Source: JAVZGQ01 sp039000685
Lineage (GTDB): Archaea; Aenigmatarchaeota; Aenigmatarchaeia; CG10238-14; SCSR01
DNA: 19,726 bases
NCBI GenBank assembly: GCA_039000685.1
Contig: JAWBNW010000011.1
Span: 1 to 19,726, forward strand
Direction: 5' to 3'
Part shown: piece by piece, positions 1-7,460 of the stretch
Position numbering within the stretch: the stretch's first letter is position 1
Layout: each line of letters begins with the position of its first letter
Program-made: the position numbers and the translations under genes
The notes under the pieces: model-generated
Told to the model about the DNA's origin: nothing
Seen by the model: the letters and a program-made list of their open reading frames with translations, nothing else
Database searches by the model: none

Positions 1-1016
1 TTCTTCTCGTCAGCAAGCTTCTTCATGTTCACAATCTTGTTCCAAACTTCAGCATAGTAAGGGTCTATAAGCTTTGAGTCAACAAACTCTTTCTTGAAGG
101 CTATTGGTACTTCTTCCTCTTTCTCAGGCATCTTCTTCAAGCTTTTTAAAGCTGTTATTGCAGCCTTGTGCATGACTTCATAAGTTCTCTCCAAGATCTT
201 CTCCCTCTTCCTTATCTCCAGAGCATTTAGCAACCCAAACATCTTGTTCACAAATTTCTCCGCTTTCTCAATCCACTCATCAACAAACTTTCCTTCAACA
301 TCCATGAGCTCTTTGTGCTCTATTTTTTTCCTTATCTCGATTATTTCCTTGAGCCATTCAGCATATTCCGGTTCAAGAATTCCGGGCTCAACCAAAAATT
401 TCTTGACATCATCATAAGCTTTTGACGGAACAGGAGGAGCCAAGCCCATGAACATCAAAACAGCTTGAGCTGTGTTGAGCATGGCATAATAGCAATCTTC
501 CGCAAGCATCAGCAGCTTAACAGTCTTTGCCCTCATCAGCTTCTTTGGAGCTCCTTCCATGTAGCTCTCTATTGCTTCTCTCGTCGCCGGTATCCTTCCC
601 ATCTCAAGAAGCTTTTTTATTGGAGCAAAAAAGCCAGTATCGTAAACTGCCACTCCCTCTTTGATGAAATTGTAGATTATTGGGTGGCAAACTCTTGCGT
701 AGTCCCAGAATTCAGTTAAAGTGTAGCTCGGTTGGATTGAAAGCTTGTCAGAAATCTTTTCAGCAATTTTCTCCATATCTTCGTCAATTTTATCGTGTTG
801 CTCTGGAGTGATTTCAAAAGTGGTGTCATCTATGACAACAAAGATATCGATATCACTCTTCGGCTTGAATTCGTCCCTTGCCACAGAGCCCATCATGACT
901 ATGCATTTTATGTATTTGCCGTATTTTTCCAAAACCTGCTTTGCAAACTCTTCCACTTCTTTCAGCCTTTGCTCCCTTGTCTCCGGCTTCTCCTCTTTTT
1001 TCTCCTCTTCTTTCAT
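1..1016 (-). CDS. Nucleotidyltransferase-HEPN-like fusion protein (partial, runs off left edge)
   Basis: Translated directly from the minus strand; at least 338 residues with no stop before the window edge. After a Lys/Glu-rich leader (residues 1-25) comes a polymerase-beta-type nucleotidyltransferase core: G43-S44 in MMGSVARDEF, then D55 and D57 in SDIDIFVV, the usual metal-binding pair. The C-terminal half is helical and holds RKKIEH (R229, H234), which fits the R-x4-6-H motif of HEPN RNases. In MNT-HEPN toxin-antitoxin pairs these domains are separate proteins; here they are fused. The ATG at 1016 overlaps the upstream stop by four bases (ATGA), so translation is probably coupled. It is a clear paralogue of the 284-aa protein two genes upstream: both have TEFW, then YDTGF, then a helical C-terminus. 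The nucleotidyltransferase fold is well supported; substrate and RNase activity are inference. Confidence 0.8.
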   Translation of the reverse strand, partial: MKEEEKKEEKPETREQRLKEVEEFAKQVLEKYGKYIKCIVMMGSVARDEFKPKSDIDIFVVIDDTTFEITPEQHDKIDEDMEKIAEKISDKLSIQPSYTLTEFWDYARVCHPIIYNFIKEGVAVYDTGFFAPIKKLLEMGRIPATREAIESYMEGAPKKLMRAKTVKLLMLAEDCYYAMLNTAQAVLMFMGLAPPVPSKAYDDVKKFLVEPGILEPEYAEWLKEIIEIRKKIEHKELMDVEGKFVDEWIEKAEKFVNKMFGLLNALEIRKREKILERTYEVMHKAAITALKSLKKMPEKEEEVPIAFKKEFVDSKLIDPYYAEVWNKIVNMKKLADEK

Positions 1017-1561
1017 CTTATCCTCTCCATTTTACCAATACCAGAGCTATGATTAACTTCTTTATTTGTAGAAGGTGGCGGGTTTCCACCGCAATAATCA
1101 CATTCCAAAAACATAGAATTGGCAGTATAGCTATAATCTGATGGTGGTGCTACATTTCCAAATTTTTTATTATATTCCTCTTTTTTTCTTTCCACTTCTG
1201 GGGTTTTTTCATTTGAAAAATTGGCAAGGCAAAAACCATTTCTAAAATATTTGCATCCTATATGTGGTATATTAGTCTTAGATAAAGGCAATTCAACTTC
1301 ACCCATAACTATCAATTTAAAAAGACCAAGTATACGTCCTTGTGAATCAGTTTCAGGTATACATTCTTTTATAGCTTCAATCATTTTTGATCTATAGAAA
1401 TTGATTGTACTCTCAATTTCTATTTCAAGTTTCTTCTCTCCCCATTCTTTCTTTACAGTTTTGAAAAATTCTTCTTTTGATTTTTCAATTTCTTCCGGTT
1501 CAGGTAATTTTTTTTGAAGAACCTCTTCCAAACTTTTTCCTTTATAAGATTCAGAATCCAT
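1013..1561 (-). CDS. Unrecognised 182-aa Cys-containing protein between two nucleotidyltransferase genes
   Basis: I do not recognise this family. The N-terminal 75 residues are highly charged and probably helical. The C-terminal half has C-x6-C (GCKYFRNGFC) and, about 40 residues later, C-x2-C (ECDYCGG), which could form one zinc site. The tail is polar and Pro/Asn/Ser-rich. The start is set at the ATG ending at 1561, one base after the upstream stop, with GAGG about nine bases before it in the mRNA. A TTG eight bases inside the upstream gene (1570) is possible but less likely. Its stop overlaps the next start (ATGA), so it is in the operon. Its codons look more AT-rich than those of both flanking genes, which suggests later insertion between two paralogues. 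Confidence 0.75.
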   Translation of the reverse strand: MDSESYKGKSLEEVLQKKLPEPEEIEKSKEEFFKTVKKEWGEKKLEIEIESTINFYRSKMIEAIKECIPETDSQGRILGLFKLIVMGEVELPLSKTNIPHIGCKYFRNGFCLANFSNEKTPEVERKKEEYNKKFGNVAPPSDYSYTANSMFLECDYCGGNPPPSTNKEVNHSSGIGKMERIR

Positions 1562-1562
1562 C

Positions 1563-2417
1563 TCACTCAACCTCAGGCAATTCTTCCCCTTTTAATTCTT
1601 CTGGAAGCAACTGCTTAAACCTATCTATTATCTCTTTCGTAAGCTTGAGAGCCTTATCAAAATAAGCAGCATCCACCTCTTTCACAATCTTGTGGTCAAT
1701 ATCTTTCCAAAGCTTGTCCAATTCCTTGAATTTCTCCACGTATTCTTTCTCCAGTTTTTTCTCTTCCACCAGCTTTTCCAAAAATTCTGGTATTGCTTTC
1801 TGATCTGGTTGGGCTTTGTAGTAGTGCATGACAACAGCTTGAATGATGTCAGTGGCAGCATATCTCAGCTCGAAGATCATGCTCTTCAAGTCAGCTTTTA
1901 TTTTTCTATACCTCACTTCTCCTGCTTTTGCTTTCAAGCTTATCGTCTCTTCGCTTGGTGGCAACAGACCCATTTGGAGCATCCTTTGAACAGGTTTGAT
2001 GAAGCCCGTGTCGTAGATCGGCAAACCATACCTCAAGAAATTCACAAGCTCAGGCGATCCGGACTTGACCCACTGCCAGAATTCCGTCAACAAAGTGATT
2101 TGAATGTGAAGATCCTTGAGCTCATGAGCTATCAAATAAAGCTGAGAGCTTACCTTGTCCAAATCTTCAGAGCTTTTTGTTGCCGTGTCATCCAAAATAA
2201 CCCAAACATCAGCATCGCTCCCCTTCTTCATCGTCCCCTTTGCAGCAGAACCAAAAATTAGAACCGACTTCACCAAATTTCCATACTGCTTCCTAGCCTC
2301 ATTCGTGAACTTCACAACTTTCTCTATTACTTTCCTTTGGAGCTCTGCCTGCTCTTGCTCTTCCTTCTTCGCCAATTCAACATCCTCCAACTCATCTTCC
2401 AAATTTTCTATCACCAT
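1563..2417 (-). CDS. Nucleotidyltransferase with degenerate HEPN-like C-terminus (284 aa)
   Basis: The N-terminal 30 residues are acidic and coiled-coil-like. A nucleotidyltransferase core follows: FGSAAKG (G56-S57) and GSDADVWVILDD with D68 and D70, matching the G-S-x(10)-D-x-D signature of MNT/KNT-type enzymes. Residues about 115-140 carry TEFWQWV and IYDTGF, also seen in the downstream paralogue. The C-terminal helices hold WKDIDHK where the paralogue has RKKIEHK, so the HEPN-type Arg is replaced by Trp while the His is kept. If the HEPN part is ever catalytic, this copy probably is not. GGTGGGAG lies about ten bases before the ATG. The gene starts 42 bases after the TIM-barrel gene, in the same leftward operon. 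Transfer of a nucleotide to protein or RNA is family-level expectation only. Confidence 0.82.
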   Translation of the reverse strand: MVIENLEDELEDVELAKKEEQEQAELQRKVIEKVVKFTNEARKQYGNLVKSVLIFGSAAKGTMKKGSDADVWVILDDTATKSSEDLDKVSSQLYLIAHELKDLHIQITLLTEFWQWVKSGSPELVNFLRYGLPIYDTGFIKPVQRMLQMGLLPPSEETISLKAKAGEVRYRKIKADLKSMIFELRYAATDIIQAVVMHYYKAQPDQKAIPEFLEKLVEEKKLEKEYVEKFKELDKLWKDIDHKIVKEVDAAYFDKALKLTKEIIDRFKQLLPEELKGEELPEVE

Positions 2418-2459
2418 ACTTTATTTATCTCCCACCGAAATACTTAAATTAATCTGTTG

Positions 2460-4277
2460 CTATCGAAATCTTTCCCTCCTCCATTCTTCTGCCTTCCCCC
2501 TTTCAACTGCTGCTTTGCCAAGAAAGCCATGTGTTTCTTCCGGCACAACCACCAACCCCCTCAGTGGATCGAAAGCATGCTCTCTTATGATCGTCTTTTG
2601 TCTTTCTTCCGATGCAACCTGCTTTACATCTATTCCGAAAAACTCAAGATGTTCGATAAGCTTTTCAGGCAGTATGTCTTTATTTAAATAATCAACTATG
2701 AGTCTCAAGGCAAGAACAGATTGTTGAAAGCTTTCCGGCCCACCTCTTTCAAAAATTATGTAACAATCTTTATCCTTCCCAAAACCCTTTTGTCTCAGCT
2801 TGTAGTACATCTCATACAAGTATTTTTGTTGGTCTGAGCCAACTTCTATTGGTAAGTGGGCAGGTGCCAAAGTAGAGGGCCAGCCTGTATGGATCACTCT
2901 AACATGTTTGCCTCCATCTTCCGGAAGCAAGTCTATGACTTTTTCAGGATCTATCCTCAAGCTAAGCATGTGCTCAAAATCCATGGCAACTGCAAAGATA
3001 TTTTTTCCTGTTTGTTTGTTTGCTTCTTCTACCAAAAAGTAATACTGGTATGGATTAGCCAACCTAAGCCACTCCTCTATTCCTCTTCCTCCCATTGGCG
3101 ATTCTAAAGCAAAAATCATCCCCTCTTCGTCCAAATATTTTTTCGGATCTTCATACTCTTTTCTTGTTGGAAAAAAATGACCATAAATATATCTTGCAGA
3201 AACAGCTGGAACCCAAATCTCATAAACTGTCTTGAAGTTTTCATCTTCTATAGTAAGTCTTTGTGGGCTTATCCCCTTTTTCTTCATCCATTCCTCTACG
3301 CTTATACCATCCCTTTTAGCAAAAAATCTTATGCTAGCATTCACTATTTTCTCCCACAAAGGGTCTTTGTTTTCTTCCATCCATTTTGCAACGAAATAGT
3401 AAGCCCATCTTTCTGGACCATAGTGCAAATCTCTTGATTGAACCAGCGAAACAACATAATCCACAATATCAACAAAAGTTATTTCCAAAGACCTTCTTAT
3501 TCCTTCGTCAATCATATTTTTCAAAGCTTCTTCTGCTTCAACATACTTTTTTCCTCTGGATATTTCTTCACTTTGCACTCTGTTCATTATCCTGTCTTGC
3601 AAATATTCTTCAAAAGTTCTTCCTCTCAAAATCTCAAGCCAGAAAAAATTCTGCGGTTTTATTCCTTTTTCCCTGAAAGCATTTTCTATGTCTTTTTTGT
3701 CTATTTGTCCTGTAGCTTTCCCCCCTTCTTTCCAAACATTCATCAAAATCTCAATCATCTCTTTTGATTTGTTTTCTTTGCTTCCGCTAATCAACCAATT
3801 CAAAAGCCAATTATTTTGAGTTAGAAATTCCCTGAAGGGATTCCCTTGAGGATCAACCAAATCACAAGCTTGTAGAGTTCTTTCTAAAAGCCTGAAAGGC
3901 TCTGATTCTGAAGAATGGATCAAAACATATTTTGCCCCTATATCTTTTGAACGCTTCAAAACCCAAATGATCCTATCATGAGCTCTCTCGTATTCCATCT
4001 TTATCGCAGAATCGAGCTCAGCAGCCTCGACACCAAAAGCCCTCGTTTCACTATGAATTCCAAATTCTATTCCGAGCTTTTCCTTGATGTCCTTCTTCAT
4101 CTTCTTTTCCAGTTCAGGCTCTTCAAATTCCGAAAGAGACTCTAGATCAAGCTGAACAAAATTCACACCTTTTGTTATTCCCGCTTGGGCCTTCTTGAAC
4201 AAGCCAGCAAGTTGAGGCTTTTCTTCACCACCAGCAACCCCAAAAGCTCCTGTTGAGACCCCAAGAACATAACCCAT
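2460..4277 (-). CDS. Large TIM-barrel protein, endonuclease IV / xylose isomerase-like superfamily (605 aa)
   Basis: Barrel strands carry the metal-ligand pattern of AP endonuclease family 2 proteins: H75 (GIHSETRA), H121 (VLIHSSES), E392 (ALESPMGG), D433 and H436 (AMDFEH), H463 (VIHTGW), H474 (APAHLP) and E510 (IFERGG). A divalent-metal site is therefore likely. True endonuclease IV has about 280 residues; here the barrel is interrupted by about 240 mostly helical residues (roughly 135-350) between the second His strand and the Glu strand. A GGTGA ribosome site at 4282-4286 lies between the upstream stop and the ATG. It could be a nuclease, a sugar-phosphate isomerase or an inactive relative. 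The fold and metal site are read from motifs; the substrate is unknown. The operon position next to nucleotidyltransferases hints at nucleic-acid or nucleotide work. Confidence 0.75.
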   Translation of the reverse strand: MGYVLGVSTGAFGVAGGEEKPQLAGLFKKAQAGITKGVNFVQLDLESLSEFEEPELEKKMKKDIKEKLGIEFGIHSETRAFGVEAAELDSAIKMEYERAHDRIIWVLKRSKDIGAKYVLIHSSESEPFRLLERTLQACDLVDPQGNPFREFLTQNNWLLNWLISGSKENKSKEMIEILMNVWKEGGKATGQIDKKDIENAFREKGIKPQNFFWLEILRGRTFEEYLQDRIMNRVQSEEISRGKKYVEAEEALKNMIDEGIRRSLEITFVDIVDYVVSLVQSRDLHYGPERWAYYFVAKWMEENKDPLWEKIVNASIRFFAKRDGISVEEWMKKKGISPQRLTIEDENFKTVYEIWVPAVSARYIYGHFFPTRKEYEDPKKYLDEEGMIFALESPMGGRGIEEWLRLANPYQYYFLVEEANKQTGKNIFAVAMDFEHMLSLRIDPEKVIDLLPEDGGKHVRVIHTGWPSTLAPAHLPIEVGSDQQKYLYEMYYKLRQKGFGKDKDCYIIFERGGPESFQQSVLALRLIVDYLNKDILPEKLIEHLEFFGIDVKQVASEERQKTIIREHAFDPLRGLVVVPEETHGFLGKAAVERGKAEEWRRERFR

Positions 4278-4286
4278 TCAATCACC

Positions 4287-6002
4287 CTAAGGCACACCAA
4301 AAGAAGATTTTATGAAGCCGACTATCATGGCCCAAGTTGCTCCAATTTCTCTCAAATAGTATTTTGTTATCCTCTCCTTGAAAGCAAACTCGTAAGGAAC
4401 TTCATAAGGAACTTTTGCTCTGAAGAATTTCAACTTCAAACCAAAGAACTCGAAAAATTTTTCGAAAGCTTTGCTTATTCCCTTGAAAGGATTTTCCATT
4501 TTTTCCTTCTTCTTCTCTTCCTTCTTCTCTTCCTCGAGCTTTATCGTGTATTCTTTCACAAGCTCATCTATGTCTACAACCTCCTTTTTTCCTTCTTTCT
4601 CCAAAACCCCAGCCTCGCCCAACATTTGTTTCAAATAATTTTCAAGTTGCTTGTCTTTTGCTTCAAGCTCTATCAGCCTGCCTATTATCACATTTTGAGT
4701 CTCAAGCCAAGCCGTTAACCTATCAAACATCAAATCTTCAATTTCTGTTCCATTTGGCAAGCGAATCACAGCTCTCATCACAGGGATTTCAAAGAACATG
4801 AAGTATGGGCTAAATACCCAGGCCTCATAATCCGTAACACCAGTAACAGATTTTTCAAACCTTTCAACAAGCCTCTGCCTTGCCTTAAAGATTTCTTTAG
4901 CAGTGATTTTAACCCCATATTCTTTTTCTATTTCTTCGATTATTTTCCTCACCACATCATCTATAGAAGGCTCCATAGGCAAAGCTTTGACCATTCCATC
5001 CTCATCTATTAATTTTTCCTTTTTCAATTCTTCTATTTCTTCTTTCGTGAAACCTGCTTTCTCAGCAGGAATTTTGTCCAAGGGAGTTTCTCTTACAGCT
5101 TTATATTTTTCTGGAGCTACAAAAGGCTTCCAAGCCCAAATCGTGGCAGAATCTAAAGACATCGCTTGGGAGCCAGGTCTCCAAAAAGCTGCTCTCTCAA
5201 GAGTAGAAGCAAGTCCCGGATTGCTCAACCCATCAACTATAGACTTGTATCTCCTTAGCGTAGGCTTGAGCATCTCCTTGTATTCTTCGTAAGATTTTCT
5301 TCTCGCCTCAACCATTGCTATCAAGCTTTTGAACCTCTCTTCCACAGCTTTCTTGAAAAGCTCGTCTCTCCATTCCTTGTAGAGCTTGTTTTTTGTCGCC
5401 AAGATTACAGCTTCTGCTTCCGAAACTTTGTGCTTTTCAGCTATTTTCTTTGGCTCCACATCTTCATCATCGAGCTTCATGAAGTCCGCGATTATAGTTG
5501 GCCACCTTCCAGCTATAGACCTCAAAGCGATTGGCTGGTTTGGCAAGTCCGTGTGAGCGTCAACTTGATCAATGAAAATTGCTTTTAGAGATTGCTCGCC
5601 TTGAAGTCTAAGCTTTTCGTCTTTTTTCTTCTTCCCAACTTCTATCATCTTGTAGTAATCCATGAATTCCTTGTATTTTCTCAAGTCATGCTTCAAGAGC
5701 TCTAAATCAGAAAAGGCTGTGGCTATGCTTGCCAAGCCTGCTTTTATAATTGCTTCCAGCTCTTCTTTTTGTTTTATCGTGAGCTGGTAATATTGTTGGA
5801 ATACAGGTGTCACAACCACGATCTCGTCTATTTTGACCCTTTCAAAACCCCACTTTGGAAGTTGAAAGACCAAAGCCAAATAAACCCCTGAGCTTTTGCC
5901 AAGATTGGAATCAAAGCTAAGATAAATGTTTGCATCTGGAACCTGAACATTTAATCCCATTCCAGGATTATCTTTCTCTATGTTGGTAGGATATTTAACC
6001 AT
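4287..6002 (-). CDS. Unrecognised 571-aa coiled-coil-rich protein
   Basis: I do not recognise a family. The first 70 residues look beta-rich (VQVPDANIYLSF, YLALVFQLPKWGF, IDEIVVVTPVF). A long helical region with Lys/Glu heptad-like stretches follows (about 75-260 and 310-390). A hydrophobic aromatic segment lies near 395-420 (EAWVFSPYFMFFEIPVM), and a strongly charged Glu/Lys linker near 490-510 precedes an amphipathic, Phe-rich C-terminus (FEKFFEFFGLKLKFF). There are no Cys clusters, P-loop or clear transmembrane helix. This mix suggests a scaffold or peripheral membrane protein rather than an enzyme, but that is inference. It begins 26 bases after a 53-aa membrane protein gene and ends nine bases before the TIM-barrel gene, so it is firmly in the leftward operon. 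Confidence 0.72.
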   Translation of the reverse strand: MVKYPTNIEKDNPGMGLNVQVPDANIYLSFDSNLGKSSGVYLALVFQLPKWGFERVKIDEIVVVTPVFQQYYQLTIKQKEELEAIIKAGLASIATAFSDLELLKHDLRKYKEFMDYYKMIEVGKKKKDEKLRLQGEQSLKAIFIDQVDAHTDLPNQPIALRSIAGRWPTIIADFMKLDDEDVEPKKIAEKHKVSEAEAVILATKNKLYKEWRDELFKKAVEERFKSLIAMVEARRKSYEEYKEMLKPTLRRYKSIVDGLSNPGLASTLERAAFWRPGSQAMSLDSATIWAWKPFVAPEKYKAVRETPLDKIPAEKAGFTKEEIEELKKEKLIDEDGMVKALPMEPSIDDVVRKIIEEIEKEYGVKITAKEIFKARQRLVERFEKSVTGVTDYEAWVFSPYFMFFEIPVMRAVIRLPNGTEIEDLMFDRLTAWLETQNVIIGRLIELEAKDKQLENYLKQMLGEAGVLEKEGKKEVVDIDELVKEYTIKLEEEKKEEKKKEKMENPFKGISKAFEKFFEFFGLKLKFFRAKVPYEVPYEFAFKERITKYYLREIGATWAMIVGFIKSSFGVP

Positions 6003-6028
6003 AATTAAAATTTATTTTTCCTTCTCTA

Positions 6029-6190
6029 TTAAGTTTTCAAAAGATAGATACCAAAAGCTATCAAACCAAAACCTATGATAATCCCAGCAATCCCAATTTG
6101 ATCTGGTTGATAATCTTTTATGTCAGGAAAAAATATCAATACCAACAAACCGAGCAAAAAACTTATTACTCCGAAAATTTTATTCAGCAT
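6029..6190 (-). CDS. Small two-helix membrane protein (53 aa)
   Basis: A 53-codon ORF with two hydrophobic helices: residues 5-21 (IFGVISFLLGLLVLIFF) and about 32-51 (IGIAGIIIGFGLIAFGIYLL), joined by a short polar loop with Asp and Lys. Its ATG follows directly after the TAG of the 47-aa gene upstream (no gap), a typical translational-coupling arrangement. It is similar in plan to that neighbour: helix, a loop containing KDY, helix. It is too short for most gene callers. Function is unknown; the context suggests a membrane anchor for the proteins encoded downstream. Confidence 0.6.
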   Translation of the reverse strand: MLNKIFGVISFLLGLLVLIFFPDIKDYQPDQIGIAGIIIGFGLIAFGIYLLKT

Positions 6191-6334
6191 CTATTTAATT
6201 AATTGAATTCCCAAACCTATAAAAGTTGGACCTAGCAAGAGCTGCAACAAAAAAGAATTGTAATCTTTGACTTGACCACAATTGAAAGTGAAAACTAGAC
6301 CAAGAAAAATTAAAATCGCACCCAATTCTTTCAT
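6191..6334 (-). CDS. Small two-helix membrane protein (47 aa), first gene of leftward operon
   Basis: A 47-codon ORF. Hydrophobic segments lie at about residues 5-18 (GAILIFLGLVFTFN) and 28-46 (FLLQLLLGPTFIGLGIQLI), joined by the loop CGQVKDYNS. Its stop abuts the next start codon exactly. The shared loop K-D-Y and helix-loop-helix plan suggest that it and the 53-aa protein arose by duplication. An AT-rich element about 20-29 bases before its ATG could be the TATA box of a nearly leaderless message. Function is unknown. Confidence 0.55.
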   Translation of the reverse strand: MKELGAILIFLGLVFTFNCGQVKDYNSFLLQLLLGPTFIGLGIQLIK

Positions 6335-6402
6335 GTTTATTCTTTGGAAAGAAAAATTTTAATCTTTTTACCTTTTCACAACCAATAAAATATTGTGGTT
6401 AA
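6335..6402. promoter_or_regulatory. Bidirectional promoter region between divergent operons
   Basis: The 68 bases between the divergent ATGs at 6334 (minus) and 6403 (plus) are AT-rich. AAAAATTTTAATC at about 6352-6364 could serve as a TATA element for both directions: it lies 20-30 bases before the leftward ATG and about 40-50 before the rightward one. The shared promoter suggests that the two operons are co-expressed. Position and composition are seen; the exact boxes are inferred. Confidence 0.4.
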
Positions 6403-6936
6403 ATGCCAGTCTTTGCGAGAACCAAGCTTGTGATTCACGATGATTGCTTGGTGCCACAAGCTTCTTTTGCCACGATAGAATACAAAGGCCCCAACCCACA
6501 AGACCTTTACAAGAAAATTAAAGAATTGCTTGTCACAGTTTGGAGGGTAGAACCGGGGGATGTTCAAGAAAGAGAGTTCACCTGGGACAGGAGTGCTGCG
6601 GCTGAGAAGTTCAAAGTTAGGTTTGAGGCTGTTAAAGACCTAGACACTTTCAGCTTCTTCTTCATAAGGATAAACTTGAGCGGGGAAGCCAAGCACAGCA
6701 GAGAATTTGGAAGAGAAGGAAGTGCAAAAATTGAGCTCGACACTTGCTTGAGAACAGAGTATCCTCAAGACACGATTTGGCAAAGAAGTTTGTTTTACGA
6801 GATGTTCAGGATGCTCTGGCACAAGGCAATCTATCAAAGCACAAGACTAAGATATTTGCAAGAGTGCAGGGAGCTTTCTGAGAGGTTTGCCGAAGAGATA
6901 AAATCTTTTCTTAATGCTTTACCAAAAAGTTATTAG
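6403..6936 (+). CDS. YKGPNP-motif protein A (177 aa), unrecognised family
   Basis: Not recognised. Residues about 24-42 hold a beta-strand motif followed by YKGPNPQDLYKKIK. It is followed by a REFTWDR element, a FFFIRINL strand near the middle, a second beta segment, and a long C-terminal helix rich in Arg and Glu. No signal peptide, membrane helix or classic catalytic motif is visible. It is paralogous to the next gene, which shares YKGPNP, RE/D-F-x-W and FFIRI in the same order and spacing. It opens the rightward operon and its stop is eight bases before the next ATG. A beta-rich head with a helical tail could suit a structural or assembly protein, but this is a guess. Confidence 0.72.
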   Translation: MPVFARTKLVIHDDCLVPQASFATIEYKGPNPQDLYKKIKELLVTVWRVEPGDVQEREFTWDRSAAAEKFKVRFEAVKDLDTFSFFFIRINLSGEAKHSREFGREGSAKIELDTCLRTEYPQDTIWQRSLFYEMFRMLWHKAIYQSTRLRYLQECRELSERFAEEIKSFLNALPKSY

Positions 6937-6944
6937 TGTAAATC

Positions 6945-7460
6945 ATGCCGAACTGGATTGTAGAAGATGAAATTCTTGCACCAAGGGGCAAAATTGAAAT
7001 AAATTACAAAGGCCCGAATCCCTTCCAATTTTACAAGAAGCTCGATACAAATTACTTTCAAACAAGGTTTGAAGTTGGTAGCACAGATTTTAGGGAAAGG
7101 GATTTCAGGTGGGGTGCAGACAGCGAGCCTCACCCCTTCTTCATAAGAATTTTTGTCCACAAAGGTTTCGACAAGTTCACTGAAGCTAACTTTGAAATTC
7201 TCTTCCAAGGAAGCCAACCATCTGACCCGAACAAAGAAGGAAACGTGAAGATAACAATAGGTGGAAACCTGACGACTAAATTTGAGCTTGAAACAGGCTT
7301 TCAACAAACACCTTTCTACAAAGCTTTGCTTTGGCTTTACATAAAATTTTTCTATGCAAATGTGAGGAGAGGATATTTGAAAGATGCTCAAAGGAGGATT
7401 GAACTGCTTGTGAGAGAAATAAGAGAATGGGCAGGAATGCCGGAGGTTGTTTATGTTTAG
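6945..7460 (+). CDS. YKGPNP-motif protein B (171 aa), paralogue of the preceding gene
   Basis: It has the same order of elements as its neighbour: an N-terminal MPNW strand, INYKGPNPFQFYKK (about 20-33), ERDFRWG (about 50-56), PFFIRIFV (about 63-70), a polar loop rich in Pro, Asn and Lys, the strand FELETG, and a C-terminal helix ending in GMPEVVYV. Identity to protein A is concentrated in these short blocks, so the duplication is old. The 3' end overlaps the following 69-aa gene by eight bases and contains that gene's ribosome-binding site. Function is unknown. Confidence 0.72.
   Translation: MPNWIVEDEILAPRGKIEINYKGPNPFQFYKKLDTNYFQTRFEVGSTDFRERDFRWGADSEPHPFFIRIFVHKGFDKFTEANFEILFQGSQPSDPNKEGNVKITIGGNLTTKFELETGFQQTPFYKALLWLYIKFFYANVRRGYLKDAQRRIELLVREIREWAGMPEVVYV
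7442..7446 (+). promoter_or_regulatory. Ribosome-binding site fixing the start of the 69-aa gene
   Basis: GGAGG lies six bases before the ATG at 7453, inside the end of the upstream gene. It favours that ATG over the TTG at 7447 in the same frame. Confidence 0.6.

Noticed and set aside
745..1056. Plus-strand ORFs opposite the left operon
   Set aside because: They are Ser/Phe/Leu-rich mirror frames of well-supported minus-strand genes with no ribosome site or family features.
1113..1400. CCCH zinc finger in the 182-aa protein (CKYFRNGFC)
   Set aside because: The first half resembles the motif, but the required third Cys and His do not follow.
1013..1570. TTG start at 1570 for the Cys protein
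   Set aside because: The ATG at 1561 is better spaced from GAGG and directly follows the upstream stop.
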